A program made the translations under genes and the position numbers. A stretch of DNA of 64,000 nucleotides, taken from the NCBI GenBank assembly GCA_946902875.1, contig OX336345.1, positions 20,367,395 to 20,431,394 of the forward strand, in the 5' to 3' direction. This document shows positions 31,017-40,436 of this stretch, piece after piece. Position 1 is the first letter of the stretch. Each line of letters opens with the position of its first letter. The notes beneath the pieces were generated by a model, which was not told the DNA's origin, searched no databases, and saw nothing but the letters and a program-made list of their open reading frames with translations. The DNA is from Nematopogon swammerdamellus. Taxonomy: Eukaryota; Arthropoda; Insecta; Lepidoptera; Adelidae.

Positions 31017-31310
31017 CAACGACATTCTACTTTCTGGACAGGCCCTCGTTATACATTTTAACGGTAGAAAGGTGCGATTGGAGTTCTTCTATATATTGCC
31101 AATATTTAAAACAGCGTAAGTGCGCGAGCGCCTCATACATCATCACGTTACGTTTCCGCTCTGTGAACGTCGATAGAGTAAGATGGTTAAATGAAAATTT
31201 GATACGTATAAGTGAGACAACGATTGGAGAGTGTGCTGAATGCTCACAAATAGCGCGCCTCAATTCGGTGCGTGCGTTGTATGCCACTTCCCGATAATTT
31301 TAATTCGTTG
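31017..31310 (-). repeat. Family K repeat, copy 2
   Basis: Inverse of 28678-28965. The minus-strand frame of 86 codons reads through most of it, but no domain is recognised. Confidence 0.75.
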
Positions 31311-31435
31311 CGTCTGAGTCGATTACTTTTATCGTAGTACAGACTAAAACGTCGTAAGTAAAATGTTCATCGTGGTTTCAAGTTCAGTAGCTCGGCCGTT
31401 CCATCCGTTTCCCTTCCAGCTACTCATACATACCT

Positions 31436-31761
31436 ATACATACATATCACACACGTTGAATCCCGACAATCGGGGTAAGCATATTGGTGTTGTACTGCAA
31501 GAACTCTGGTAATTTACAGCACAAAACCGACCACCATGTTTCGCAAAGTATTCGAACAAGATTCAATCGATCAAACAGCAAGTAAGGCACGAAGACCCAC
31601 CTGCTGCATGACTCGGTGGAAGTACCGTGCCAAGGTGGGAGGTGGCGAACCTGTCGCCCTTTAGCACGGCATCTTGTCCTTATCCCTTAGTCGCCTTTTA
31701 CGACATGCTTGGGGAGAGATGCAGTGGGGTTATTCTTTTAAAGTACCGGCCCCACACGGTA
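31436..31761 (-). mobile_element. Family B SINE, near full length
   Basis: TACATACATATCACACACG tail, CCGACAATCGGGGTAAGCA, CACCTGCTGCATGACTCGG and end CCGGCCCCACACGGTAC. Confidence 0.82.
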
Positions 31762-31781
31762 CAATACTCCTCATACTACTC

Positions 31782-31840
31782 CTCATTTCGTAATGAATAC
31801 TCTAGTAACTAACTACATAGAGTATTCATTACGAAATGAG
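31782..31840. repeat. Perfect 22-bp-stem hairpin, 15-nt loop
   Basis: CTCATTTCGTAATGAATACT.. is followed by its exact inverse at 31819-31840. It lies 20 bp outside a family B SINE end. Confidence 0.85.
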
Positions 31841-32104
31841 ATTACTAATAAAAAAATGTCTGAATTGTTCAGATAAAGAATTCCATTTTTCTCATTAATA
31901 TTAGGTACGTACTTTGTTATTTTTAATTAGAAGTATCCCTAATAAAAATATTTTCGTATTTCTTTTCGTTTTATATACTTATTAAATGACATTTTAAATC
32001 TTGATTGCTAGTTATCATCATTCATTCATCATCTACCAAACGTACCGCGACAGATATATATTGTTTTAAACGGACCCCCAATGAAACTAATTGGTGAACC
32101 CTGC

Positions 32105-32404
32105 TCTAGTTTTCATTTTGATATTATACGACGATTTGTGGGTTCGCTTAGTCTGTTTTACAGATACTATCATGGACGCTGCTCTGTGGAACTAGCATCC
32201 CTTATTCCCTGCCACCCGTCCTATCTCCGCATGACTCGTCGCAGAGAGACTCAGCACCCTTTTGTTGTTGACATTGGGCTTTTGAGAACCCATCGGTTCT
32301 CTAAATCGTTTCTTTGTCGCACCGCTAGAGTGTGGAACTGTCTTCCGGCGAGTGTATTTCCTGAATCCTTTAACCTGGTATCTTCAAGCGTCGTATTAAC
32401 GGGC
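32105..32404 (+). pseudogene. Family E LINE C-terminus, in frame, fused to a SINE
   Basis: The frame keeps [19 protein letters not shown] and then [19 protein letters not shown], matching the intact copy at 54633. At 32404, after GTATTAACGGGCT, it joins directly to the 5S-like part of a family A head with no A-tail between. Upstream RT is absent. Confidence 0.8.
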
Positions 32405-32727
32405 TGCGGTCAGTACTTGGATGGGTGACCGCTGACCGTTGGAGGCTGACCGAGGTTCGGATTCCTCGTAAAACTGTAGGTCCCTTCCCTCCTAATCTTA
32501 CTTGGTGGTAGGGTTTAACCCGCCCGGGTTGCTACCACCGCACTGAATGAAACGTCGGTCAAAACGGCTATGTAAATAGTTTGTGTTTTCCGACCAGTTC
32601 AGTGTAGCAGGCACGATCAAAGGGGGAAGCACTGACATGGCACCTAGTTCACCCGGTGTTATGGGCTGACATCACGGATGTTGTAGGTGATGTAGCCAAC
32701 CGTGTCAGTTTCCATAAAAAAAAATAC
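32405..32727 (+). mobile_element. Family A SINE, head truncated inside the 5S-like part
   Basis: Starts GCGGTCAGTACTTGGATGGG, continues GTGACCGCTGACCG, GGTTCGGATTCC, core, CAAAGGGGGAAGCAC and TTTCCATAAAAAAAA. The tRNA A-box half is missing, replaced by LINE E sequence. Confidence 0.85.
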
Positions 32728-32997
32728 CCAGAACCTAATAATACAAGTAGGTACCTACCAAATTGTTTTCTCATTCTGAACGGGTAATAAACACACAATT
32801 TTCCAATAAAGCATTTACGGGGAAGTGCAGTGCAGTCGACCAATGGAGCAGGCGGGGGACTCCAAAGGCTACTAGAAGACTGTGTCGAGTCGAAGCGACG
32901 ACCGCCGAACACTGACCTACGACAACCGACTATTATCGTAGCCACTATTTACTTTATACAGGGGGATCTTTAGCGTTACGTATGGTTCGGGATCTAT
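32728..32997. other. Unassigned sequence
   Basis: No repeat recognised; the minus-strand 98-codon frame is without motifs. Confidence 0.25.
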
Positions 32998-33090
32998 GCG
33001 GTTGCTATGCGGCCATCTTACATTCAGTACGGTGGTACCAACCCAGTCGGCTACAATTTGAGCCTATACCACCTAGTAAGGGGCAATGGA
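32998..33090 (-). mobile_element. Family C SINE fragment
   Basis: CTATGCGGCCATCTTACATT, GTACGGTGGTACCAACCCAG and CACCTAGTAAGGGGCAATGG are inverted C core blocks. Confidence 0.7.
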
Positions 33091-33117
33091 AGGTCTGTCT
33101 GCAAAGCAAAGTACCTT

Positions 33118-33443
33118 TTTTTTTTTTTATGGAAACTGACACGGTTGGCTGCATCACCTACAACATCCGTGATGTCAACCCATAAAACCGGGTGAACTTG
33201 GTGCCACGTCAGTGCTTCCCTTCGGTCGTGCCGGCTACACTGAACTGGACGGAAAACACAAATTATTTACATAGCCGTTTCGACCGACCTTTCATTCAGT
33301 GCGGTGGTACCAACCCGGGCGGGCTAAGCCCTACCACCTAGTAATATAGGAAGGGAGTTATATCCCTTAGTCGCCTTTTATGACATACACGGGGAGAGAT
33401 GCAGTGGGGCTATTCTTTTAAAGTACCGGCCCCACACGGTACA
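33118..33443 (-). mobile_element. Family A SINE with B-type head, full length
   Basis: T-run, TATGGAAACTGACACGG, CCACGTCAGTGC, TAATATAGGAAGGG, CCCTTAGTCGCC and end CGGCCCCACACGGTAC. Confidence 0.86.
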
Positions 33444-33559
33444 AACGGTACCCACCTGTGTCGCGATCTATTATTTAGTAGCTTGAATATGTATACTAAT
33501 CTATTCTTAGCACGTTTCTTGTATGGTAGCGCGGTAGCGAGCGACACGACAGACGCTGC

Positions 33560-33890
33560 GCCGCACCGTAAGGTTACGTATCCGTCGTACGGGACCCTAT
33601 TACTAAGCCCACGCCCCCGTCTGTCTGTCTGTCTGTCTGTCCTTCCGTCCGTCTGTCCGAAAGCTGTATCTCTTGAACAGTAATAATTAGCCCGTTGAAA
33701 TTTTCAGAGAATATGGTGTTATTATTATTATGGCGGATATAACAACAAATATTAAAAAACAAGAAAAAGTAAAAAATTATGGGGGGTTCCCATACAAGAA
33801 AAGGACGGACGGACGGACGGACGGACAGACAGACAGACGGCGGCGTAGGCTTAGTAATAGGCTCCCGTACGGGATACGGAAACCTAAAAA
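33560..33890. repeat. Two family L units head to head
   Basis: Plus unit with CCTATTACTAAGCCCACGC and (CTGT)n, then AT-rich middle, then minus unit with (GGAC)n, (AGAC)n, GGCGTAGGCTTAGTAATAGG and GTACGGGATACGGAAACC. Confidence 0.6.
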
Positions 33891-34029
33891 GTGAGATTTA
33901 ATATTGCTTAATATTGTTTCATTGTTAAGATGAGAGATCAAACGATTCGTTTGATATTCCGGAACAGTTTATGAAAATGCTTAGATATTTGAACCAGTAA
34001 AACAAAATGGTAACATTTACTTCAAACAC

Positions 34030-34260
34030 TTTGTGGAGCGCGCGAGAAAGAAATGTTTTTTCTCCTCCTCTCAGCGGGCACTAGGCGGCCATAAAGTGGC
34101 AACAGTTAAAGTTTTACGAACTTTCACGAGCGCCTCCCCCAACCCCCTCCCCCCGCTTCGGACCCCCGGGCGGAGGGGCAGGGGGAGAGGGAGAGGCGTG
34201 CCGTCACACGCGGCAGGGCGGGCGGGGCGGGGCTCCACTACTGATGGGTCGTCCGTCGTT
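34030..34260. other. GC/CpG-rich patch with G-quadruplex pattern
   Basis: CCCCCTCCCCCCGCTTCGG, GGGGCAGGGGGAGAGGG and GGGCGGGCGGGGCGGGGC. A 77-codon frame crosses it without homology. Could be a promoter-like or TE-internal GC patch; nothing decides. Confidence 0.4.
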
Positions 34261-34372
34261 GTGTAACTTTAGTTATATGGGGATGATTTACTATTTTTAA
34301 ACCAGTTTCATACAGGTTTGGTAATAAAGTGTTTTTTTAAACAGTTTTAGGCCATTTTAAGATTAGTCCACA

Positions 34373-34708
34373 TAGAATAGCCCCACTGCATCTCTGCCCT
34401 TGCATGTCGTAAAAGGCGACTAAGGGATAAGGACAATATGCCGTGCAAGGGCGACAGGCTAGTCACCTCTCACCTTAGCACGGTGTTTTCACCGAGTCTT
34501 GCAGCAGGCCTTACTTGCTGCCTGATCTGACTTATCTTGTCCGAATACTTTGCTAAACGTGGTGGTCAGTGTTGTGCTGTAATTTACCAGAATATACAAT
34601 ATATATGTAAGATATATAAGCTACAAGTGTAGCACAACACCGATTACTCTGATTACCCCGATTGTCGCGATACGGCGTGTGGTGTGGTGTGTATGTGTAT
34701 GTATGTAT
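34373..34708 (+). mobile_element. Family B SINE, missing the first ~30 bp
   Basis: AGAATAGCCCCACTGCATCT, GGCGACTAAGGGATAAGGAC, CTTGCAGCAGGCC, TTTGCTAAACGTGGTGGTC and ACAACACCGATTACTCTG, then (TATG)n. An AT-rich insert (ATATACAATATATATG) sits near 34592. Confidence 0.8.
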
Positions 34709-34724
34709 GATGTTTTGTTTAAAC

Positions 34725-34905
34725 ATACAATAGGGCGGCATCGACGTCGGCTTCTCTTGCGTCAGGTTCAAGGTTCGAATCCGGTCGGGGCGCCTCGCAA
34801 CGAGTTTTTTTCTATTTACCAGCTCATTTATTATTTTTACCAGCTGCTTCAAGGTTCGGATTGCATTTAAATTGTAGGTCCACCGGGTTGACTGGAAGAA
34901 AATGG
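34725..34905 (+). mobile_element. SINE fragment with a tRNA-like B box
   Basis: GTCGGCTTCTCTTGCG, AGGTTCAAGGTTCGAATCCG and GTCGGGGCG parallel the tRNA-like head of the C copy at 50299 (inverted). GTTCGAATCC is a canonical B box. The following GTAGGTCCACCGGG hints at the shared core, then it is lost. Confidence 0.5.
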
Positions 34906-35360
34906 CAAAGACAATAAGTTCGCCTTTGCCACACATGGAGTCTTATACCTATTTTATTATTTTCTATTCCGTCTGTCTGACACTGATTTCAATAAATTAT
35001 CGAACCGTTTTTGAAACTCATTATTCCATAAAAAATCGAATATGTATAAACTCGATTTACAAAACCCGATAGAAGTTCGAACGATTATATCCGAACTCGG
35101 GTCGAGTTCATTCAGCCGAGTCCGGCCACGCGCCGCGCTCTGGATCCGTCAACTCTCTTCTAGAGGCTCCTTTCATTTTCGATTAGAACCAATTTTCGAG
35201 CGGCCTGGGGCCACCTCGCCAAATGAAATCAACCAAGCTCCCGTTCTTAGGGAATATACTTAGAAATATTGTTTGTTAAAAACCTTCGCAAGAATTAATT
35301 TACGTATTTCCTGTAAGTATGCGTATAATATACGTTATACATAGTTATATAATACATACA
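34906..35360. other. Unassigned sequence
   Basis: A 73-codon frame at 35042 has no recognised motif. Confidence 0.3.
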
Positions 35361-35367
35361 GATACAC

Positions 35368-35870
35368 CAGCAATCCAGGGAAGTATCTCCGGTATGGCAC
35401 CTACCTTCTCGGAGGTGATATTTGGCTGGTCGGGCATGTTTGTCAGCATCGATAGCTCAGTGGTGCAGACAGTCGACTGCTGCTAACGCTGGGTGCGATC
35501 AGTACTTGGATGGGTGACCGCTCGACCGTTGGTTGGAGGCTGACCGTGGTTCGAATTACACGTAAAACCGTAGGTCCCTTCCCTTTCTACCTTACTCGGT
35601 GGTAGGGTTCAACCCGCCCGGGCTGGTACCACCGCACTGAATGAAACGTCGGTCGAAACGGCTATGTAAATAGTTTGTGTTTTCCGTCCAGTTCACTGTA
35701 GCCGGTACGATCGAAGGGAAGCACTGACATGGCACCTAGTTCACCCGGTGTTATGGGCTGACATCATGGATGTTGTAGGTGATGTAGCCAATCGTGTCAG
35801 TTTCCATAAAAAAAAAAGTGCTTTGGCCCCTCTGACTCAGCCACACCGGATTACATGAAAAAAAAATAGA
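35368..35870 (+). mobile_element. Family C SINE tail split by the family A insertion
   Basis: Left half AGCAATCCAGGGAAG to GGTCGGGCATGTT (35368-35440). Right half GTGCTTTGGCCCCTCTGACT to GGATTACATGAAAAA (35816-35870). Removing 35441-35815 restores the usual GCATGTGCTTTGG. Confidence 0.8.
35441..35812 (+). mobile_element. Family A SINE, full length, composite head, nested in family C
   Basis: GATAGCTCAGTGGTGCAGAC, ACGCTGGGTGCGATCAG, TACTTGGATGGGTGACCGC, GTGGTTCGAATTACACG (near-canonical B box), core, TTTCCATAAAAAAAA. A GGTT duplication sits in the GTTGGTTGGAGG block. Confidence 0.88.
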
Positions 35871-36129
35871 TTTTTCATCTATTACCGTTTCGAAAGGGTA
35901 GTCTAATCTCTCATTTCATCGTTAATGGTGAAACCGAGCACGTAATAAAAAGGGCGACAAGGCCAAACATAACAGTCACCTTGACGCGACATTAGAATTC
36001 CATTTTTAAAATATCAACGGATAATTCTAAAATAACTCTGTCCTCACAATAGAGCCGTGCGTGCCGTGCCAGTAACCTTGTCTTGTCTCATATTCCTCAC
36101 TCACGTCACGACTCGAGAAGAGTCAGCCG

Positions 36130-36795
36130 TAAAACGCCGTTCCATACTTCTTACTGCCTAGGAGTGAGTCACAAGGACGGCGTTCCATACCTAATTATTA
36201 CAGACTAGATATTATTTCATGATTCTTAGCCATCAGAAGTGAGCTACAAGGCAACGACCGGTTCCACACTTCCTATCCGCCAGCAGGGCACTACAAGGCA
36301 TCGTTCCATACTTCCTACCCGTCAGGAGGTCACTTCAAGGCATCGTTCAATACTTCCTACCCGTCAGGAGGTCACTACAAGGCATCGGTCCATACTTCCT
36401 ACCCGTCAGGAGGTCACTACAATGCATCGTTCCGTACTTCCTACCCGTCAGGAGGTCACTACAAGGCATCGTTCCATACTTCCTATCCGTCAGGAGGGCA
36501 CTACAAGGCATCGTTCTATACTTCCTACCCGTCAGGAAGGCACTACAAGGCATAGTTCCATATTTTCTACCCGTCAGGAGGGTACTAAAAGGCATCGTTC
36601 CATACTTCCTTCCCGTCAGGAGAGACTACAAGACATCGTTTCACACTTCCTACCCGTCAGGAGGTCACTACAAGGCATCGTTCCATACTTTCTACCCGCC
36701 AGGAGGTCACTACAAGGCATCGTTCCATACTTCCTACCCTTCAGGAGGGCCCTACAAGGCATCGATCCACACTTCCTACCCGTCAGAAGGGAGCG
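36130..36795 (+). repeat. 42-bp minisatellite, about 13 units
   Basis: Unit CATCGTTCCATACTTCCTAC + CCGTCAGGAGGTCACTACAAGG. Degenerate units start near 36130 and the regular array spans about 36250-36790. Because 42 is a multiple of 3, a 237-codon plus frame (14-residue repeat HRSILPTRQEVTTR) and an 82-codon minus frame stay open. No signal peptide or start context argues for a gene. A shortened unit near 36611 shifts the frame of the repeat. Confidence 0.85.
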
Positions 36796-36890
36796 AAAAC
36801 TTCATGAGAGCGATCCCAGCTGTCGGGGTCCGCTTTCCTACCTACTCGAACGAGGATGCTCCGAACGAATTAATTATGGATCGGTCGGTT

Positions 36891-37158
36891 ATATAAGGTG
36901 TTTCGTTATTCATGTCGTTTCTTTCAGGGGGTTGTTCTGTATCCTAAACTGAGTAACTTTTGTTCTACAGCTTTTGGAAATTGAAAAAAAAATCACCTTC
37001 TCCATACATTTAAGGGCAGACCTAACCTCCAAATGTATGGGGAAAGTGAATTATTTTTTTTTTTCAATTTCCAAAAGCTATAGAACAAAAGTTACTCAGT
37101 TTAGGATACAGAACAACCCACTGAAAGAAACGACACGAATAAGGAAACACCTTATATA
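36891..37158. mobile_element. Almost fully palindromic MITE
   Basis: TTATATAAGGTGTTTC at the left is inverted as GAAACACCTTATATAA at the right. Inside, GTTGTTCTGTATCCTAAACT and AGTAACTTTTGTTCTA are also mirrored. TATA edges suggest a TA-type target. Non-coding. Confidence 0.8.
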
Positions 37159-37306
37159 ATAAGAAAGTGCTCGTAAGTATTCACGTTTATATTTTGAAGA
37201 ATCGATCAATAAAATCGGGGATTGAATTAGTCGTGCGCTGCTTTAAATATGCAGTCCGCACGCGACACAACGTCAATACTAATAATAAATCTGTAAGGGA
37301 TGGCCA

Positions 37307-37475
37307 GGGGTGGTCGAAATGGCTATGCAAATAGTTCGTGTTTTCCGTCCAGTTCAGTGTAGCCGACATGAAATGAAAGGAAGCACTGACATGGCGCCTA
37401 GTTCACCCGGTGTTATGAGCTGACATCTCGGATGTTGTAGGTGATGTAGCCAACTGTGTGAGTTTCCATAAAAAA
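37307..37475 (+). mobile_element. Family A SINE, 5'-truncated
   Basis: GGTCGAAATGGCTATGC through GTGTGAGTTTCCATAAAAAA, composite-head lineage markers (GACATGGCGCCTAGTTCAC). Confidence 0.8.
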
Positions 37476-37496
37476 GATGGGCATGGAGTAAGTTAG

Positions 37497-37732
37497 ATTA
37501 CTAGGTGGTAGGCTCAAATTGTAGCCGACTGGGTTGGTACCACCGTACAGGATGTGAGATGGCCGCATAGCAACCTCGGTTGTGTTCTCCTCTAGTCCAG
37601 TATAACCAGCAATCCAGGTTAGTCTCCGGTATGGCACCTACCTTCTCGGAGGTGATATTGGCTAGTCAGAGCATGTGCTTTGGCCCCTCTGACTCAGCCA
37701 CCCATATCGGATTACATAAAAAAAAAAATGTA
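37497..37732 (+). mobile_element. Family C SINE, core and tail
   Basis: TTACTAGGTGGTAGGCTCAA, GCCGACTGGGTTGGTACCAC, GGTTGTGTTCTCCTCTAGTC, GGAGGTGATATTGGC and ATCGGATTACATAAAAAA. Confidence 0.85.
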
Positions 37733-38080
37733 TGGTATGATACATACTTAAACTAAATTGACGATTTTTAGAAATATTTTCTGTATGTATATGTATGTTC
37801 CTCCATAACTCTTAAACCGATCATACAAATTCGATTAAAGTCATTACAAACGATTATACGTGACACAGGATAGGTTAACTCATTGCCGGTTACGCTAAGA
37901 TGTGGCTCTCATATAAAATCGAATTATTCCGCGCGCCGAAATAAATGTACGGTAGCGGGCTTACTTACTTTCTTCTTTTTAAATACTAATTTCACACGAG
38001 CGAAGCCGCGGGCAAAAGCTAGTCTGAAATATGGACACGAAACAACGGAATTTTATAGTACATTCACGACGACTGTTATA

Positions 38081-38467
38081 CAGGTTGACTGGAAATTCGA
38101 TCTATTCCTTGAAATGGGTTATACTAGAGATTATTTGGAATAATTTAACTCCCATCAACTGGGGGTTGGAAATGAGCGGTTTCCGCGATATCGGGGTGTT
38201 ATTATTTTATTTTTATTTTGACTTGTAATCGAAAAAAAAGTTGAAAAAAATTTCCTCAGTTTTGGGCACTCCATTTATATTTTCCTGTAAGCTGGTAAGC
38301 TAACAATCATTTAGAATAAAAATATGGGCCCAAAGTTCTCAATATCTCAGAAATAAAAGGGTTTAAATGACATTTATTTTCATTTTTATGTTAATTTTTA
38401 TTTAAAAAAAAAAATTTTAAAAGGGGTTATGCCTTTCAAGGAATAGATCGAATTTCCAGTCACCCTG
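38081..38467. mobile_element. MITE, about 30-bp inverted ends, TA duplication
   Basis: CAGGTTGACTGGAAATTCGA at the left, inverted as TCGAATTTCCAGTCACCCTG at the right, with TA at 38079-38080 and 38468-38469. GATCTATTCCTTGAAA is also mirrored. A Tc1/mariner-type derivative is likely. Confidence 0.75.
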
Positions 38468-38604
38468 TATTTATATAACATATATACATGCAAAGTTAGC
38501 TGGGGCCACTCAGCGGCAGATTGCTATCGCAGCAGCTACAGTAAGTTACGAGTATTTGTACTAGAATCGTAACGGGCGAATCTTAGAGGGTGCACACTTC
38601 TTAT

Positions 38605-38915
38605 TTTTAGGGTTCCGTATCCATACGGAAGTCCTAGGGCTGTATCGTTTGAACCGTAATAGGTAGACGGTGGAAATTTTCACAGAATATGTGTTATAAA
38701 TGACGGATGTGCCAACAAATAATAAAAAAAAGCAAAATCTAAAATATTAAGGAGCGTTCCCATACAAGACACGTGCTAAGAATAGAATCATAACATATTC
38801 ACGGCACTGAATAATAGATGGCGCCACAGGTTTATATTTTGCTTTATAGAAGTAAAAAAATATGTTACGGAACCCTCCGTGCGCGAGTAGAACTCGCACT
38901 TGTTTATTGATTGTT
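38605..38915 (+). repeat. Family L, fairly complete
   Basis: GGGTTCCGTATCCATACGG, CCGTAATAGG, AATTTTCACAGAATATG, CGGAACCCTCCGTGCGCGAG and GAACTCGCACTTG. The ends carry GGGTTCCGTA and its inverse. Confidence 0.6.
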
Positions 38916-38933
38916 TTGTACTGTCTGTGTACT

Positions 38934-39179
38934 TGAACTAGACGGAAAACACCAATTATTTTAATAGCCGTTTCATCCTTCGTTAATTCTATGCGGTGGT
39001 ACCAAACAGGACGGGTGTAACCCTACCATGTAGGGGAAGGGACTTACGGTTTTAAGTGGAATCCGACAGCCAGCCTCAACGGTCGGACGGTTACCAATCA
39101 AAAGTTCGGCCGAGCCCGGTGTGCTTAACTTCTACGATCGAACGCCGATACATTACACCACCGAGCTACCGAGGCTGAC
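38934..39179 (-). mobile_element. Family A SINE, composite head, diverged, tail missing
   Basis: CGGAAAACACC, ATGCGGTGGTACCAAACAGG, GGACTTACGGTTTTAAGTGG and end CACCGAGCTACCGAGGCTGAC. Confidence 0.75.
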
Positions 39180-39532
39180 CTAAATCTCGAAAACATCTAA
39201 GTAAGTATGTATTGAAATGATATATTCATATAAACACGGGACACAAAAACGAAACATAAAATTTGTGAGCTGTTTACCGCCAATGGGGGCGACTACACGG
39301 GGCGACAAACATTAAAGTGGTAAAGTTAAAGAAAAGGGAAAAGAAAATAAGGAAAGCAGAGAGAGGGAGGAAATCATAGAAAAGCAGGAAAACAGAAGGC
39401 AATGAACAAAGATGTGATTTGGTGGTGCCTCGTAGAGAAAAAAGGTTTAACCTGACTGAAATTATTCCATGCCTTGAAAGTTTTGTATTCTTCAGAATTT
39501 TTTTTTTATTAGCCCGATTGAAGAATAAAGAA
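39180..39532. other. Purine-rich unassigned stretch
   Basis: 39310-39400 is strongly purine-rich (GGGAAAAGAAAATAAGG...). No gene recognised. Confidence 0.3.
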
Positions 39533-39860
39533 GAATAAAGCCACTGCATCTCTCCCCGTGTATTCGTAAAAGGCGACTAAGGGATATGACTCCCTTCTTA
39601 TATTACTAGGTGGTAGGGTTTAACCCGCCCGGGTTGGTATCACCGCACTGAATGAAAGGTCGGTCGAAACGGCTATGTAAATAGTTTGTGTTTTCCGTCC
39701 AGTTCAGTGTAGCCGGCACGACCGAAGGGAAGCACTGACGTGGCATCAAGTTCACCCGGTGTTATGGGCCAAGGAGGATACAGACTGTATCCTCCTTGTT
39801 ATGGGCTGACATCGCGGATGTTGTAGGTGATGTAGCCAACCGTGTCAAATGGAAACCATA
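39533..39860 (+). mobile_element. Family A SINE, B-head lineage, with a 28-bp hairpin insert
   Basis: GCCACTGCATCTCTCCCCG, GGCGACTAAGGGATATGACT, core, then GTTATGGGC + palindrome (39770-39797) + GTTATGGGC, then the normal tail. Ends CGTGTCAAATGGAAACCATA, slightly scrambled. Confidence 0.85.
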
Positions 39861-40020
39861 AAAAAAATAAAAAAAAAAGGAGTAAAAGTAGATTATAGTA
39901 GAATGGAGCCTAATAAACGATTCCGACCTCAACACTCCGCCATAGGTCCACGCGTAACAGACAGGGAATGCATCCCTATACTGTAGAGGAGCTGCCTAAA
40001 GTGCGGACTAAGCGCTTCAG

Positions 40021-40436
40021 TATTTCTTTTTAACCGACTTCAAAAAAGGAGGAGGTTCTATGTTCGGCTGTATGTATTTTTTTTTATGTATGTTCAGCAA
40101 TATCTTCCCCAATTGTGAACCGATTGCGATGATTCTTTTTGTGTTCGGTTCAGTCAAGCTCCAAGGTGGTCCCATTTTTTTTTGGTCAAGATCGGATTGG
40201 AAAGCGAGCGCCGAGTACATTAATAGCAAATAAAAATTACTAAAAAAACTGTGAAATAAAAAACTATTTAAAAAAATATTAAAACCGCCTTCAAAAATGT
40301 ATGAAATAAAAAAATAAAAATGGAACCCTAGAGTTGAAGGCGGTGGTGCTAAAGCAATCAAAACTAACCGACCGCCTTCAACTCTAGGGTTCGATTTTTA
40401 TTTTTTTATTTCATACATTTTTAAAGGCGGTTTTTA
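40021..40436. mobile_element. Inverted-repeat element of family I, one end
   Basis: TTAACCGACTTCAAAAAAGG at the left edge, CGATTGCGATGATTC, GGTGGTCCCA, then ACCGCCTTCAAAAATG and a central hairpin (GTTGAAGGCGGT..ACCGCCTTCAAC). Related copies: 1-110, 57190-57660, 58405-59366. A common lepidopteran repeat I cannot classify. Confidence 0.55.

Larger units (their letters stand above)
37273..38022 (+). mobile_element. Helitron-like family F element with two nested SINEs
   Basis: 5' TCAATACTAATAATAAATC, interrupted by A (37307-37475) and C (37497-37732) SINEs, resumes GTATGGTATGATACATAC, GCTAAGATGTGGCTCTC, and ends GCCGCGGGCAAAAGCTAG|T at 38022. GATGGCCA and GATGGGCA flank the A insertion as a probable duplication. 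A 5' flanking A is absent (G instead). Confidence 0.5.

Noticed and set aside
34553..34936. 127-codon minus-strand frame
   Set aside because: Runs through a family B SINE, its microsatellite tail and a tRNA-like SINE fragment.
36239..36952. 237-codon open frame, the longest in the window
   Set aside because: It translates a 42-bp tandem repeat; open frames also exist on the other strand, and the non-repeat C-terminus runs into a MITE.
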